This document shows, piece by piece, positions 6,595 to 14,735 of a stretch of 34,703 nucleotides of DNA. Location: contig JBAVJB010000072.1 in the NCBI GenBank assembly GCA_049687495.1, positions 1-34,703 of the forward strand. Direction: 5' to 3'. The position numbers and the translations under genes were made by a program. The DNA comes from Salinimicrobium sp049687495 (GTDB lineage Bacteria; Bacteroidota; Bacteroidia; Flavobacteriales; Flavobacteriaceae). How positions within the stretch are numbered: position 1 is the first letter of the stretch; every line of letters begins with the position of its first letter. The notes under the pieces are model-generated. The model was not told where the DNA came from. It saw only the letters and a program-made list of their open reading frames with translations, and did not search any database.

Positions 6595-8250
6595 ATGGCA
6601 GAAATCATCAACATGCCGCGTTTGAGCGACACCATGGAAGAAGGTGTGGTTGCAAAGTGGTTGAAACATAAGGGAGACAAGGTAGAAGAAGGAGATATCC
6701 TGGCCGAGATCGAAACAGATAAGGCTACCATGGAATTTGAGTCCTTTTATGAAGGAACCCTGCTGCACATAGGAATTGAAGAAGGAGAAACCGCACCGGT
6801 TGATACGCTTTTGGCGATCATTGGTGAGGAAGGTGAAGATATTTCAGACCTTATAAAAGAAGGTGGTGCCGCTTCGGAAGCTAAAACCGAAGAGAAAGAA
6901 ACTTCTGAAAAAGAGGGATCTGAAGAAGCATCTTCTTCTGAAGAAACTTCCGAAGAAGGTGAAGTGCCTGAAGGTGTTGAGGTAGTTAAAATGCCTCGCC
7001 TTAGTGATACTATGGAAGAGGGAACTGTTGCCAGCTGGATAAAACACAAAGGTGATAAAGTAGAAGAAGGTGATATCCTGGCCGAGATCGAGACAGATAA
7101 GGCCACGATGGAATTTGAATCTTTCTACACTGGTATACTGTTGTACGTTGGAGTAGAAGAAGGAGAGACCGCACCTGTAGATAGTATTCTTGCCATTATT
7201 GGCCCTGAAGGAACAGACGTTTCTGCAGTGCTTAAAGGTGGAGGCAAGTCTAAACCGGCAGCTGACAAGAAATCTGAAGAGAAGAAAGAAGAAGCGCCGG
7301 CGGCAGAAGAAAAATCTTCAGCAGCAACTGCGACTACTTCAGAAGGAGGAAGGATCTTTGCTTCTCCCTTGGCTAAGAAAATGGCTGAGGAGCTAGGGAT
7401 CAACCTTGCTGACGTGAAAGGTTCCGGAGAGAACAACAGGATCGTCAAGAAAGATATTGAAGCTTACAAACCTTCAGAAAAACCTGCTGCAACCAAACAA
7501 GCAGAAGCAACACAGGCGAAAGAGCCTGCAGCTGCTGCACCGGTACAAACTTATACTCCTGTTGGGGAAGAAAGCTTTGAAGAGACCAAAAATTCTCAAA
7601 TGCGTAAGACCATTGCCAGGAGACTTGCTGAATCTAAATTCAACGCGCCTCACTACTACCTTATGATCGAGGTAGACATGGAGAGCGCGATGCAAAACCG
7701 CAAGCAGATCAATGCGATGCCAGACACCAAGGTTTCTTTCAACGACCTTGTGATCAAAGCTTCTGCAATGGCGCTTAGAAAACATCCTAAAGTGAATTCT
7801 CAGTGGACAGGCGAAACTACAAAGATTGCCAAGCACATCCACATGGGAGTTGCTGTAGCTGTTGAAGAAGGCCTTTTGGTGCCGGTACTTAAGTTTGCCG
7901 ACCAAATGAGCATGACTCAAATTGGTGCCAATGTCAAAGAACTTGCAGGCAAGGCGAAAAACAAGAAACTGCAGCCGCAGGAGATGGAAGGCAGTACCTT
8001 TACCGTTTCTAACCTGGGAATGTACGGCATTACGGAATTTACCAGTATCATCAATCAGCCAAACTCAGCTATTCTATCTGTAGGAACTATCGTGGAAAAA
8101 CCGGTAGTGAAGAATGGAGAGATCGTTGTGGGGCACACCATGAAACTCACTTTGGCATGTGACCACAGGACAGTGGATGGTGCGACCGGAGCTGCATTTT
8201 TGGAAACTCTTAAGACCTATCTTGAGAATCCCGTGACCATGCTGGCTTAA
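6595..8250 (+). CDS. pdhC: Pyruvate dehydrogenase E2 (dihydrolipoamide acetyltransferase), two lipoyl domains
   Basis: E2 forms the core of the pyruvate dehydrogenase complex and transfers acetyl groups to CoA. The 551 residues contain two lipoyl domains, with lipoylated Lys43 and Lys169 in ETDKATMEFESF. An acidic Glu/Ser-rich linker (about 92-128) separates them. A second charged Ala/Lys linker follows, then a peripheral-subunit-binding domain (about 254-292), an Ala/Pro/Gln-rich linker, and the catalytic domain ending with DHRTVDG (His524, Asp528). The two lipoyl domains are very similar in DNA as well as protein. It is the last gene of the pdhA transcript and is followed by a strong terminator. 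A branched-chain or 2-oxoglutarate E2 is less likely because of the pairing with a single-chain E1 alpha of the pyruvate type. Confidence 0.94.
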   Translation: MAEIINMPRLSDTMEEGVVAKWLKHKGDKVEEGDILAEIETDKATMEFESFYEGTLLHIGIEEGETAPVDTLLAIIGEEGEDISDLIKEGGAASEAKTEEKETSEKEGSEEASSSEETSEEGEVPEGVEVVKMPRLSDTMEEGTVASWIKHKGDKVEEGDILAEIETDKATMEFESFYTGILLYVGVEEGETAPVDSILAIIGPEGTDVSAVLKGGGKSKPAADKKSEEKKEEAPAAEEKSSAATATTSEGGRIFASPLAKKMAEELGINLADVKGSGENNRIVKKDIEAYKPSEKPAATKQAEATQAKEPAAAAPVQTYTPVGEESFEETKNSQMRKTIARRLAESKFNAPHYYLMIEVDMESAMQNRKQINAMPDTKVSFNDLVIKASAMALRKHPKVNSQWTGETTKIAKHIHMGVAVAVEEGLLVPVLKFADQMSMTQIGANVKELAGKAKNKKLQPQEMEGSTFTVSNLGMYGITEFTSIINQPNSAILSVGTIVEKPVVKNGEIVVGHTMKLTLACDHRTVDGATGAAFLETLKTYLENPVTMLA

Positions 8251-8276
8251 AAAAGCCATTTTTTGATAATGTTTCT

Positions 8277-8303
8277 AAAATCCCACTTCTTGTGGGATTT
8301 TTT
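8277..8303 (+). terminator. Terminator of pdhA-pdhC
   Basis: AAAATCCCAC pairs with GTGGGATTTT around a TTCTT loop and runs into seven T. It lies 27 bases after the E2 stop and just before the peptidase gene. Confidence 0.85.
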
Positions 8304-8316
8304 TATCTTTAACCCT

Positions 8317-9309
8317 ATGAGAAAAACAACGCATTTTAGCGCTATAACTTTATTTCTATTGCTTTTGATCTCCTGTGGAGAGACAAAAGAGCTTCCCGAT
8401 AATCCTCCCGGTCCAAAGGAGCCTTCGGAAGAAGTACCCAATGAAAATGTCATTTCTAACGAGGATGTGGCCCAGACGGTGAAATATCTTTCCTCTAACG
8501 AGCTGCAAGGCCGTCTAACCGGCAGCGAGGGGATAGAAAAAGCAGCTGTTTATATTGAGAACGTTTTTGAAAATGAAGGCATAAAACCCTTTTTTGACAC
8601 CTATAGAAACTCATTTGAAGTCAATGGGGTCACCGGTTATAATATCGTAGGTCTTAAAGAAGGAACCGATCCTGAACTGAAGGACCAATTTATCATCATT
8701 GGCGCCCACTACGATCATATTGGAACAGGAAACCCTGTGGGTGACGATGATCTGGCTAACGGAGCCAATGATAATGCTTCAGGAACTACAGCCGTGCTGG
8801 AACTGGCGAAATATTTTTCGGGAATAGAAACAAAAAGAAGTATTCTGTTCACCCTGTACTCTGCCGAAGAAATGGGGCTGGTAGGATCAACCAACCTGGC
8901 TTCAAAATTTAAGAGCGAGGGGCTGCAGCCTTACGTGATGTTCAATATCGAGATGATTGGCGTGCCAATGGTCGGCAAAGATTATTTGGCTTACGTGACC
9001 GGTTTTGACAAGTCTAACCTGGCAGAAATCTTTAACGACTATTCAGATTATCCGGTACTGGGATACTTGCCTGAAGCTGCAGAATTCAAGCTTTTTCAAA
9101 GAAGCGACAATTATCCCTTTTTTGAACAGCTTAATATTCCGGCGCAAACCGTGTCCAGCTTTGACTTTAGCAATTATGATTACTATCACCACGTGAAAGA
9201 CGAGTTTGCCGAACTGGATGTGGAGTTCATGGATACATTCATTGAAGCACTGGTTCCGGGCTTGCGAAAAATGGCAAATTCCGAAGAAAATATTATAAAG
9301 CTGAATTAA
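8317..9309 (+). CDS. M28-family metallopeptidase lipoprotein
   Basis: This is an envelope zinc aminopeptidase-like protein. I chose the ATG at 8317, giving 330 residues, because it begins a clean lipoprotein signal: a hydrophobic LFLLLLISC segment with Cys20 in the lipobox. An upstream start at 8263 would lie in the preceding terminator. A Pro/Glu-rich spacer (about 21-45) leads to the peptidase domain. Zinc ligands are visible as GAHYDH (His131), GANDNASG (Asp152), SAEEMGL (Glu184-Glu185), and the late YYHHVKDEF. A protease-associated insert is not evident. The stop codon overlaps the next ATG (TAATG), so it is translationally coupled to the dehydrogenase gene. Substrate is unknown. Confidence 0.88.
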   Translation: MRKTTHFSAITLFLLLLISCGETKELPDNPPGPKEPSEEVPNENVISNEDVAQTVKYLSSNELQGRLTGSEGIEKAAVYIENVFENEGIKPFFDTYRNSFEVNGVTGYNIVGLKEGTDPELKDQFIIIGAHYDHIGTGNPVGDDDLANGANDNASGTTAVLELAKYFSGIETKRSILFTLYSAEEMGLVGSTNLASKFKSEGLQPYVMFNIEMIGVPMVGKDYLAYVTGFDKSNLAEIFNDYSDYPVLGYLPEAAEFKLFQRSDNYPFFEQLNIPAQTVSSFDFSNYDYYHHVKDEFAELDVEFMDTFIEALVPGLRKMANSEENIIKLN

Positions 9310-9989
9310 TGAAGAAGATCATAGTAACAGGAACTAGCAGGGGCATAGGCCTTGAAATGGTTAAGATTCTTGCCGAAAAAGGCCACCGGGTGCTCGCACT
9401 TTCCCGTAATGAAGAACCGGTGAAAAAGCTGCAGTTGGAGCAGGTGGAAACTTTTCCTTTTGATATCACAAAGGAGAAGGATCTTGAGAAAGCTTCGGAA
9501 TACGTAAAAGAACACTGGGGGCAGGTGGACATATTGATCCACAATGCCGGTGCTATCGTCAACAGGCCTTTTGAAGAAACTTCTTCCGAAGCATTTGAAA
9601 ATATTTATAAGATCAATGTTTTTGGAGTTGCTGCGCTTACGCGAAAGATGATCCCATTTATGAACAACAGTTCTCACGTGGTTACCGTGAGCAGCATGGG
9701 CGGCGTGCAGGGCAGTATGAAATTTCCCGGCCTTTCTGCCTACAGTTCCAGTAAAGGAGCGGTTATCACTTTGACCGAACTTCTTGCCGAAGAATACAAA
9801 GAAAATGGACCTTCATTCAATGTCCTGGCCCTGGGTGCCGTGCAAACCGAAATGCTCGAAGAGGCTTTCCCCGGCTATAAAGCCCCGTTGCAACCTGAAG
9901 AAATGGCCGAATATATTGCTGAATTTGCCCTTACCGGCAATAAGTTCTATAATGGCAAGTTGTTACAGGTTTCCAATAGCACCCCTTAG
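9309..9989 (+). CDS. Short-chain dehydrogenase/reductase
   Basis: The 226-residue protein is a classical SDR. The nucleotide-binding motif TGTSRGIG is at 7-14, NAG at 79-81, the catalytic Ser at 128-129, and YSSSK with Tyr145 and Lys149. The ALSRNEE segment after strand 2 suggests NADP(H) preference, but this is weak evidence. It overlaps the peptidase stop by one base and is followed after 3 bases by the SprT-like gene, forming a tight operon. The substrate cannot be inferred. Confidence 0.9.
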   Translation: MKKIIVTGTSRGIGLEMVKILAEKGHRVLALSRNEEPVKKLQLEQVETFPFDITKEKDLEKASEYVKEHWGQVDILIHNAGAIVNRPFEETSSEAFENIYKINVFGVAALTRKMIPFMNNSSHVVTVSSMGGVQGSMKFPGLSAYSSSKGAVITLTELLAEEYKENGPSFNVLALGAVQTEMLEEAFPGYKAPLQPEEMAEYIAEFALTGNKFYNGKLLQVSNSTP

Positions 9990-9992
9990 CCA

Positions 9993-10601
9993 ATGAAGCA
10001 GATCCTCCAAAAATATCTTCCGCAGCAGGCTGTAGAGCCGGTTTTTGCACTTATTGAGGCCAGCGGCATTCACCTCAAGATCGTGAATGAGCGCAGAACA
10101 AGGCACGGTGATTACCGCAGAACTGCTCATGGCGTGCACCAGATCACTGTTAATGCTAACCTTAACCAATACAGGTTCTTGATCACGCTTATTCATGAGA
10201 TCGCGCACCTGGTGGCTTTTGAGAACTTCGGAAGGAGTATCAAGCCGCACGGGCTGGAGTGGAAGCGGACATTTCAGAAACTTATGCTACCTTTCATAAG
10301 ACCGGAGATCTTTCCTGCGGAACTTTTACCATTTATTGCAAGACACTTTAAAAACCCTAAGGCCAGTAGCGATACAGATGCTCATCTTGCTGTGGCTCTA
10401 AAGCGTTTTGACGCCGAAAGCAACGATAAAAATTACATTTTTGAGGTCCCACATGGTAGCATTTTCCGAATTTATAATGGGAAGATCTTTAAAAAGGGAG
10501 AAAGACGCATCAAGAGATATGAGTGCCTGGAGGTAAAAACCGGAAGGATTTATCTTTTTCAACCCAATGCCGAAGTCGAGTTGTTGAGAAAAGCTAATTA
10601 A
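9993..10601 (+). CDS. SprT-like zinc metalloprotease domain protein
   Basis: The 202-residue protein has the SprT/gluzincin signature LIHEIAHLVAFE, with zinc ligands His68 and His72 and catalytic Glu69, plus a downstream HGLEW (His86) as expected for the third ligand. The second half (about 150-200) has strands such as YIFEVPHGSIFRIYNGKIFKKGERR that resemble the C-terminal part of SprT proteins but without a clear CxxC zinc ribbon. Eukaryotic relatives (SPRTN) cleave DNA-protein crosslinks. The bacterial role is not well established. It lies in the peptidase-SDR-SprT-GDP-mannose run. Confidence 0.85.
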   Translation: MKQILQKYLPQQAVEPVFALIEASGIHLKIVNERRTRHGDYRRTAHGVHQITVNANLNQYRFLITLIHEIAHLVAFENFGRSIKPHGLEWKRTFQKLMLPFIRPEIFPAELLPFIARHFKNPKASSDTDAHLAVALKRFDAESNDKNYIFEVPHGSIFRIYNGKIFKKGERRIKRYECLEVKTGRIYLFQPNAEVELLRKAN

Positions 10602-10612
10602 AAGGAGGAGAT

Positions 10613-11695
10613 ATGAACAGGAACAATTTTGCAGTTTTAATGGCCGGCGGGGTGGGCTCCAGGTTTTGGCCTGTGAGTACGGCAGAATGTCCCAAGCAGT
10701 TCAGGGACCTGTTGGGAACGGGTGAAACCCTTATCCAAACTACCTTCAACAGGCTTTCAAGACTGGTGCCTAAAGAAAATATTCTCATCCTTACCAATCA
10801 AAGCTACAACAGCCTGGTGAGGGAGCATCTTCCCCAGGTAAGACAGCACCAGATCGTCCTCGAGCCCGAGATGAGAAATACGGCACCTGCGGTCTTACTG
10901 GCTGCGCTGAAGATCAAAAAGATGAATCCTGATGCCAATATGATCATGGCACCCAGTGATCACTGGATAGAAGATGAAGAGGCTTTTATTGAAGATATAC
11001 AAACTGCTTTTGAGACAGTGACGGGAGAGGACAAAATAATCACTCTTGGAATTAAGCCCACTTTTCCCAACACCGGTTATGGATACATCCAATATTCAGG
11101 TGCCAAAAATGACAAAATTAAGAGCGTTCAAAAATTTACTGAAAAACCTTCCTATGAAGTCGCCAAAGATTTCCTGAAGCAGGGCAACTACCTCTGGAAC
11201 GCAGGAATTTTTGTTTGGAACGTAGATTTCATTACCCGTTCTTTTGAAAAGAACCTTCCGGAGATGTACAGGCTTTTTTCTGAAGCCGTTCCGCTGCTGA
11301 ATACTTTCGGAGAAAATAGCTTTATAGAAAAAAACTATTTTCGGGCGCAGGACATTTCTATAGATTATGGTATTCTTGAAAAAGAAGAAGAAAGCATATC
11401 TGTGATCACCGCATCGTTTGACTGGAACGATCTTGGAACCTGGGGATCTCTCTATAATGAGAGTGAAAAGGACCCTTCCAAAAATGCGGTTTTGAACGCC
11501 CGTCTCCTGGCAGAGAATGCCGAAGGAAACATCATAAGTTCTTCTTCAAACAAGGTCATCGTTGTAGATGGCATAAAAGATTATATCATAGTTGATGAAG
11601 ACGAAGTTTTGTTGCTGGTGCCAAAAGAGAAGGAGCAGGAGATCAAGGAGATCAGGAACCGGGTGCAGCAAAAGTTCGGGGATAATTTAGGCTGA
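10613..11695 (+). CDS. manC: Mannose-1-phosphate guanylyltransferase
   Basis: It makes GDP-mannose from mannose 1-phosphate and GTP for surface glycans and protein O-glycosylation. The 360-residue protein has the nucleotidyltransferase motif MAGGVGSRFWPVS (10-22), PKQF (27-30), the metal-site segment APSDHWI, and FTEKP with GNYLWNAGIFVW. It lacks the phosphomannose isomerase cupin domain of bifunctional enzymes, so it is the single-function type. An unusually strong Shine-Dalgarno (AAAGGAGGAG) precedes the ATG, in contrast to its neighbours. It sits 11 bases after the SprT-like gene and 3 before the DUF389 gene. Confidence 0.93.
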   Translation: MNRNNFAVLMAGGVGSRFWPVSTAECPKQFRDLLGTGETLIQTTFNRLSRLVPKENILILTNQSYNSLVREHLPQVRQHQIVLEPEMRNTAPAVLLAALKIKKMNPDANMIMAPSDHWIEDEEAFIEDIQTAFETVTGEDKIITLGIKPTFPNTGYGYIQYSGAKNDKIKSVQKFTEKPSYEVAKDFLKQGNYLWNAGIFVWNVDFITRSFEKNLPEMYRLFSEAVPLLNTFGENSFIEKNYFRAQDISIDYGILEKEEESISVITASFDWNDLGTWGSLYNESEKDPSKNAVLNARLLAENAEGNIISSSSNKVIVVDGIKDYIIVDEDEVLLLVPKEKEQEIKEIRNRVQQKFGDNLG

Positions 11696-11698
11696 TCA

Positions 11699-13123
11699 AT
11701 GGAAAATACTTCACAAAATGCCCCTTCTGTACCTAAGGCGGCAAATACCTATCATAAGACGGTACTAAAGGAGATCGCTGCTTTCCTGCGCGAACTGCTC
11801 GATATTCATGAGGATACAGATCGCGATACGACCATGGAGATCGTGAAGCGCGATATTTCTTTCAAAGGGCACAATGCATGGATCCTGGTGTTCTCCATTT
11901 TTGTAGCCTCCATTGGGCTTAACGTGAGCAGCACTGCTGTGGTCATAGGTGCCATGTTGATCTCACCTCTTATGGGACCAATTGTAGGAATAGGATTTTC
12001 TGTGGCTATTAATGATGTGGATACACTTAAGAGGTCTTTGGTGAATCTAGGCGTTATGGTGGTGCTAAGTGTTCTAACGGCTTTTCTATATTTCCTTATC
12101 TCTCCTATAAAAGAAGAAACTCCCGAATTGATCGCCAGGACCTATCCTACGATTCTTGATGTGCTGGTGGCGATCTTTGGAGGTACTGCGCTTATTATTG
12201 CCAAGACCAAAAAAGGAGCTATTGCCAGTGTGATCATGGGAGTGGCTATCGCGACAGCCCTTATGCCCCCGTTGTGTACGGTTGGTTACGGGCTTGCCAT
12301 CGCTAACTGGGAATATGCGGGGGGAGCACTTTATCTTTTCTCAATCAACTCGGTCTTTATCGCCCTTTCAACTTTTGTGGTCTCTAAACTGCTAAGGTTT
12401 CCGCTGGTGCGATATGCGAACAGTAAACGCCGTAAGAACATAGCCCGCCTGGCTTCTTTGATCGCTATCCTGGTGATGATCCCGAGTATAATTCTTTTTG
12501 TGAACCTATTGAGCGAGCAGGTCTTCGTAAGCAAAACAAAAGATTATGTGAACCAGGTGATCAAATATCCGGGCGCTGAGGTGGTCAAATTTGGCCAGGA
12601 TTATAAAACAAAGGTGATCGATGTATACCTTATTGGGAAACCGGTGCCGCAATCTGCTATTCAGGAGTGGAAGGATGAGATAAAAGATGTGGAAGAGCTG
12701 CAAAATGCGGTTTTGCAGATCCACCAGGGAGAGGATCAAAGTTCAGAAATGGCAGCAAGGCTTTCAAATGAGGTCAAAGCCGGGATCCTGGAAGATCTTT
12801 ATCTGAAAAATCAGCAGGTGGTGGAAGACAAGGATGCGCGGATAAGGCTGCTGGAGCAGGAGCTGCTGCGGTATAGAAGTGCAGGAATTCCTTTTGAAAC
12901 AGTAAGCAAGGAGGCTAAGATCAACTACAAGAATATTCAGGAGTTAAGCTACGCCAACAACCTCGTTACCAATTTTTCCAGAATTGATACCATTCCCACC
13001 TTTAACGTGCGTTGGGACAAATCGCTTACCGGGGCCTCAAAAAGGGCAGAAATGAGCAAGCTTGAGCAATGGTTGCAGGTGAGATTGTCTTTGGATACGC
13101 TCACCGTAAGGGCAATAGACTAA
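11699..13123 (+). CDS. DUF389 family membrane protein
   Basis: The 474-residue protein has a soluble N-terminal stretch of about 55 residues and a DUF389 membrane core (about 58-255). The core contains SSTAVVIGAMLISPLMGPIVGIG and ATALMPPLCTVGYGLA, with roughly six membrane helices. A last hydrophobic segment (IARLASLIAILVMIPSIILFVNLL) follows. The C-terminal 200 residues are soluble, with a predicted coiled coil around LEDLYLKNQQVVEDKDARIRLLEQELL. The family's function is unknown. The GAML-SP-MGP pattern is the family signature. It is the last gene of the plus-strand run, and its stop codon overlaps the stop codon of the converging ABC ATPase gene by 4 bases. Confidence 0.88.
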   Translation: MENTSQNAPSVPKAANTYHKTVLKEIAAFLRELLDIHEDTDRDTTMEIVKRDISFKGHNAWILVFSIFVASIGLNVSSTAVVIGAMLISPLMGPIVGIGFSVAINDVDTLKRSLVNLGVMVVLSVLTAFLYFLISPIKEETPELIARTYPTILDVLVAIFGGTALIIAKTKKGAIASVIMGVAIATALMPPLCTVGYGLAIANWEYAGGALYLFSINSVFIALSTFVVSKLLRFPLVRYANSKRRKNIARLASLIAILVMIPSIILFVNLLSEQVFVSKTKDYVNQVIKYPGAEVVKFGQDYKTKVIDVYLIGKPVPQSAIQEWKDEIKDVEELQNAVLQIHQGEDQSSEMAARLSNEVKAGILEDLYLKNQQVVEDKDARIRLLEQELLRYRSAGIPFETVSKEAKINYKNIQELSYANNLVTNFSRIDTIPTFNVRWDKSLTGASKRAEMSKLEQWLQVRLSLDTLTVRAID

Positions 13124-13887
13124 AGCCCCTGTAGCTGCGCCTTTCTAACTTTTCTAAAAAGGTCTGAAGAATAAACGAAGTCGGTCACCGCTTCATTGTC
13201 GGTTTTAAAAATGACATCTTTATCTCCTTCCCAAGCGAGGTTTCCATTTTGAAGGAATACGATCTTTTCACCGATCTCCAGTACAGAGTTCATGTCGTGA
13301 GTGTTGATCACCGTGGTAATATCATATTCCCTGGTGATCTCCATGATGAGATTGTCAATAACCGTAGCCGTTTGAGGATCAAGTCCCGAATTAGGTTCAT
13401 CACAGAACAAGTATTTTGGCTGATTCACAATCGCCCGGGCGATAGAAACCCTTTTCTGCATCCCACCACTAATTTCTACGGGAAACTTTTTGTGCTGTGC
13501 CTCGGCTAAATTTACGCGGTCGAGAACTTCTTTTACCCTTTTAAGCATGGTAGACCGCCTTTGTTTTGTAAACATCCTTAGCGGAAACATCACGTTCTCT
13601 TCCACGGTCATCGAATCGAATAGTGCGCCGCCCTGGAACACCATTCCAATTTGCTGCCTTAGCTCGCGCTGTTCTTCTTCAGAAAAAGAAGAAAATGCAG
13701 CCCCGTCGTAAAGGATCTTCCCCGTATCAGGTCTAAATAGGCCGAGGAGGCACTTCAGGAAAACAGTTTTTCCCGCCCCAGACTGGCCGATGATGAGATT
13801 AGTCTGCCCTTTTGGAAAGACGGTGGTGATCCCTTTCAGGATTTCTTCTCCTCCAAACGATTTTGTTATTTTTTTTACTTCGATCAT
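13120..13887 (-). CDS. mlaF: ABC transporter ATP-binding protein, MlaF-like
   Basis: This is the ATPase of an MlaFE-type lipid transporter, which moves phospholipids between the inner and outer membranes. I use the ATG at 13887 (255 residues, beginning MIEVKKITKSFG). The frame is open another 60 bases upstream but would run into the permease gene. Walker A is GQSGAGKT (34-41), the signature is ISGGMQKRV (139-147), and Walker B runs into Asp163-Glu164 (FCDEPNSGLD). The D loop and a switch His (INTHDM) are present. It overlaps the permease stop by one base (TAATG), so the two are translationally coupled. No MCE-domain (MlaD) gene is beside them. Confidence 0.9.
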   Translation of the reverse strand: MIEVKKITKSFGGEEILKGITTVFPKGQTNLIIGQSGAGKTVFLKCLLGLFRPDTGKILYDGAAFSSFSEEEQRELRQQIGMVFQGGALFDSMTVEENVMFPLRMFTKQRRSTMLKRVKEVLDRVNLAEAQHKKFPVEISGGMQKRVSIARAIVNQPKYLFCDEPNSGLDPQTATVIDNLIMEITREYDITTVINTHDMNSVLEIGEKIVFLQNGNLAWEGDKDVIFKTDNEAVTDFVYSSDLFRKVRKAQLQGL

Positions 13888-14624
13888 TAGCTTAGCAGTA
13901 ATTGAGTTACGACATAATTGGTAATGATGATCGCTACACTGGTCCAAACGAAGGAGGTAGTACTGGCTTCACCAACTTCTAAAGCGCCACCTTTCATGTA
14001 ATACCCGTGATAGGATGGAATGGTCGCTAAAAGAAGGGCAAAGAGGAAAGTCTTTATAAAGGCATAAACAAGGTCAAACGAACTGAAATCTTCTTGCAGT
14101 CCTGCCACAAAATCCTGAGAAGAGACGAAGCCGCCCAAAACACCGGCGGCATAGGCGCCAAGGATCCCGAGGAACATGGAGATCGCAATGACAAAAGGAT
14201 AAGTTAACATCGCTATGATCTTGGGAAAGACAAGGTAATTGAGAGAATTTATTCCCATTACTTCCAGGGCATCGATCTGTTGAGTAACGCGCATACTTCC
14301 AATACTCGAGGTGATGTAGGAACCCACTTTTCCTGCCATGATAATGGAGATAAAGGTGGGAGCGAATTCCAGGATCACCGACTGCCTTGCGGCAAAAGCG
14401 ATCATCGTTCTAGGGATAAGCGGGTTGTCCAGGTTCAATGCCGTTTGTATCGCAACAACTCCCCCAATGAAGAAAGAGATAAAAGAAACAATACCAAGGG
14501 AACCTATGATGAGATCATCTATTTCGTTAAAAATGAGTTTTACCAGAACCGACCTTTTAGTCATTCGGCCAAAAACGCCTTTGATCATTAAAAAATATTC
14601 ACCAATAGATTGCAGGTAGCTCAT
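13887..14624 (-). CDS. mlaE: MlaE-family lipid ABC transporter permease
   Basis: The 245-residue membrane protein has the MlaE layout. An N-terminal amphipathic helix is followed by about five membrane helices, including IIGSLGIVSFISFFIGGVVAIQTAL and FAPTFISIIMAGKVGSYITSSIGSMRVTQQIDALEVMGINSLNYLVFPKIIA, the most conserved family segment. It pairs with the ATPase gene immediately downstream. It is transcribed away from the PafA-like phosphatase, sharing a 111-base divergent upstream region with it. Confidence 0.9.
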   Translation of the reverse strand: MSYLQSIGEYFLMIKGVFGRMTKRSVLVKLIFNEIDDLIIGSLGIVSFISFFIGGVVAIQTALNLDNPLIPRTMIAFAARQSVILEFAPTFISIIMAGKVGSYITSSIGSMRVTQQIDALEVMGINSLNYLVFPKIIAMLTYPFVIAISMFLGILGAYAAGVLGGFVSSQDFVAGLQEDFSSFDLVYAFIKTFLFALLLATIPSYHGYYMKGGALEVGEASTTSFVWTSVAIIITNYVVTQLLLS

Positions 14625-14709
14625 TTGAGAAATTTGTAAGCGCTAAAATACTAATTTTTTCAAGCAAAGTTTTTAAGCTTAGCTTAAAGTTAAAAAGTGA
14701 AGAGAATTG

Positions 14710-14717
14710 TATTTTTG
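14710..14717 (+). promoter_or_regulatory. Minus-7 element of the phosphatase promoter
   Basis: TATTTTTG matches TAnnTTTG and lies 19 bases before the chosen ATG at 14736. It places the other possible start (14697) upstream of transcription, which supports the shorter reading. Confidence 0.5.
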
Positions 14718-14735
14718 AGCATTAAACAAATCACG

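Noticed and set aside
8263..8316. Longer peptidase start
   Set aside because: It lies in the terminator of the E2 gene, and the lipoprotein signal begins at 8317.
13888..13947. Longer N terminus for the MlaF-like ATPase
   Set aside because: It would overlap the permease gene by 60 bases and its residues do not resemble an ABC protein start. The TAATG coupling at 13887 is more convincing.
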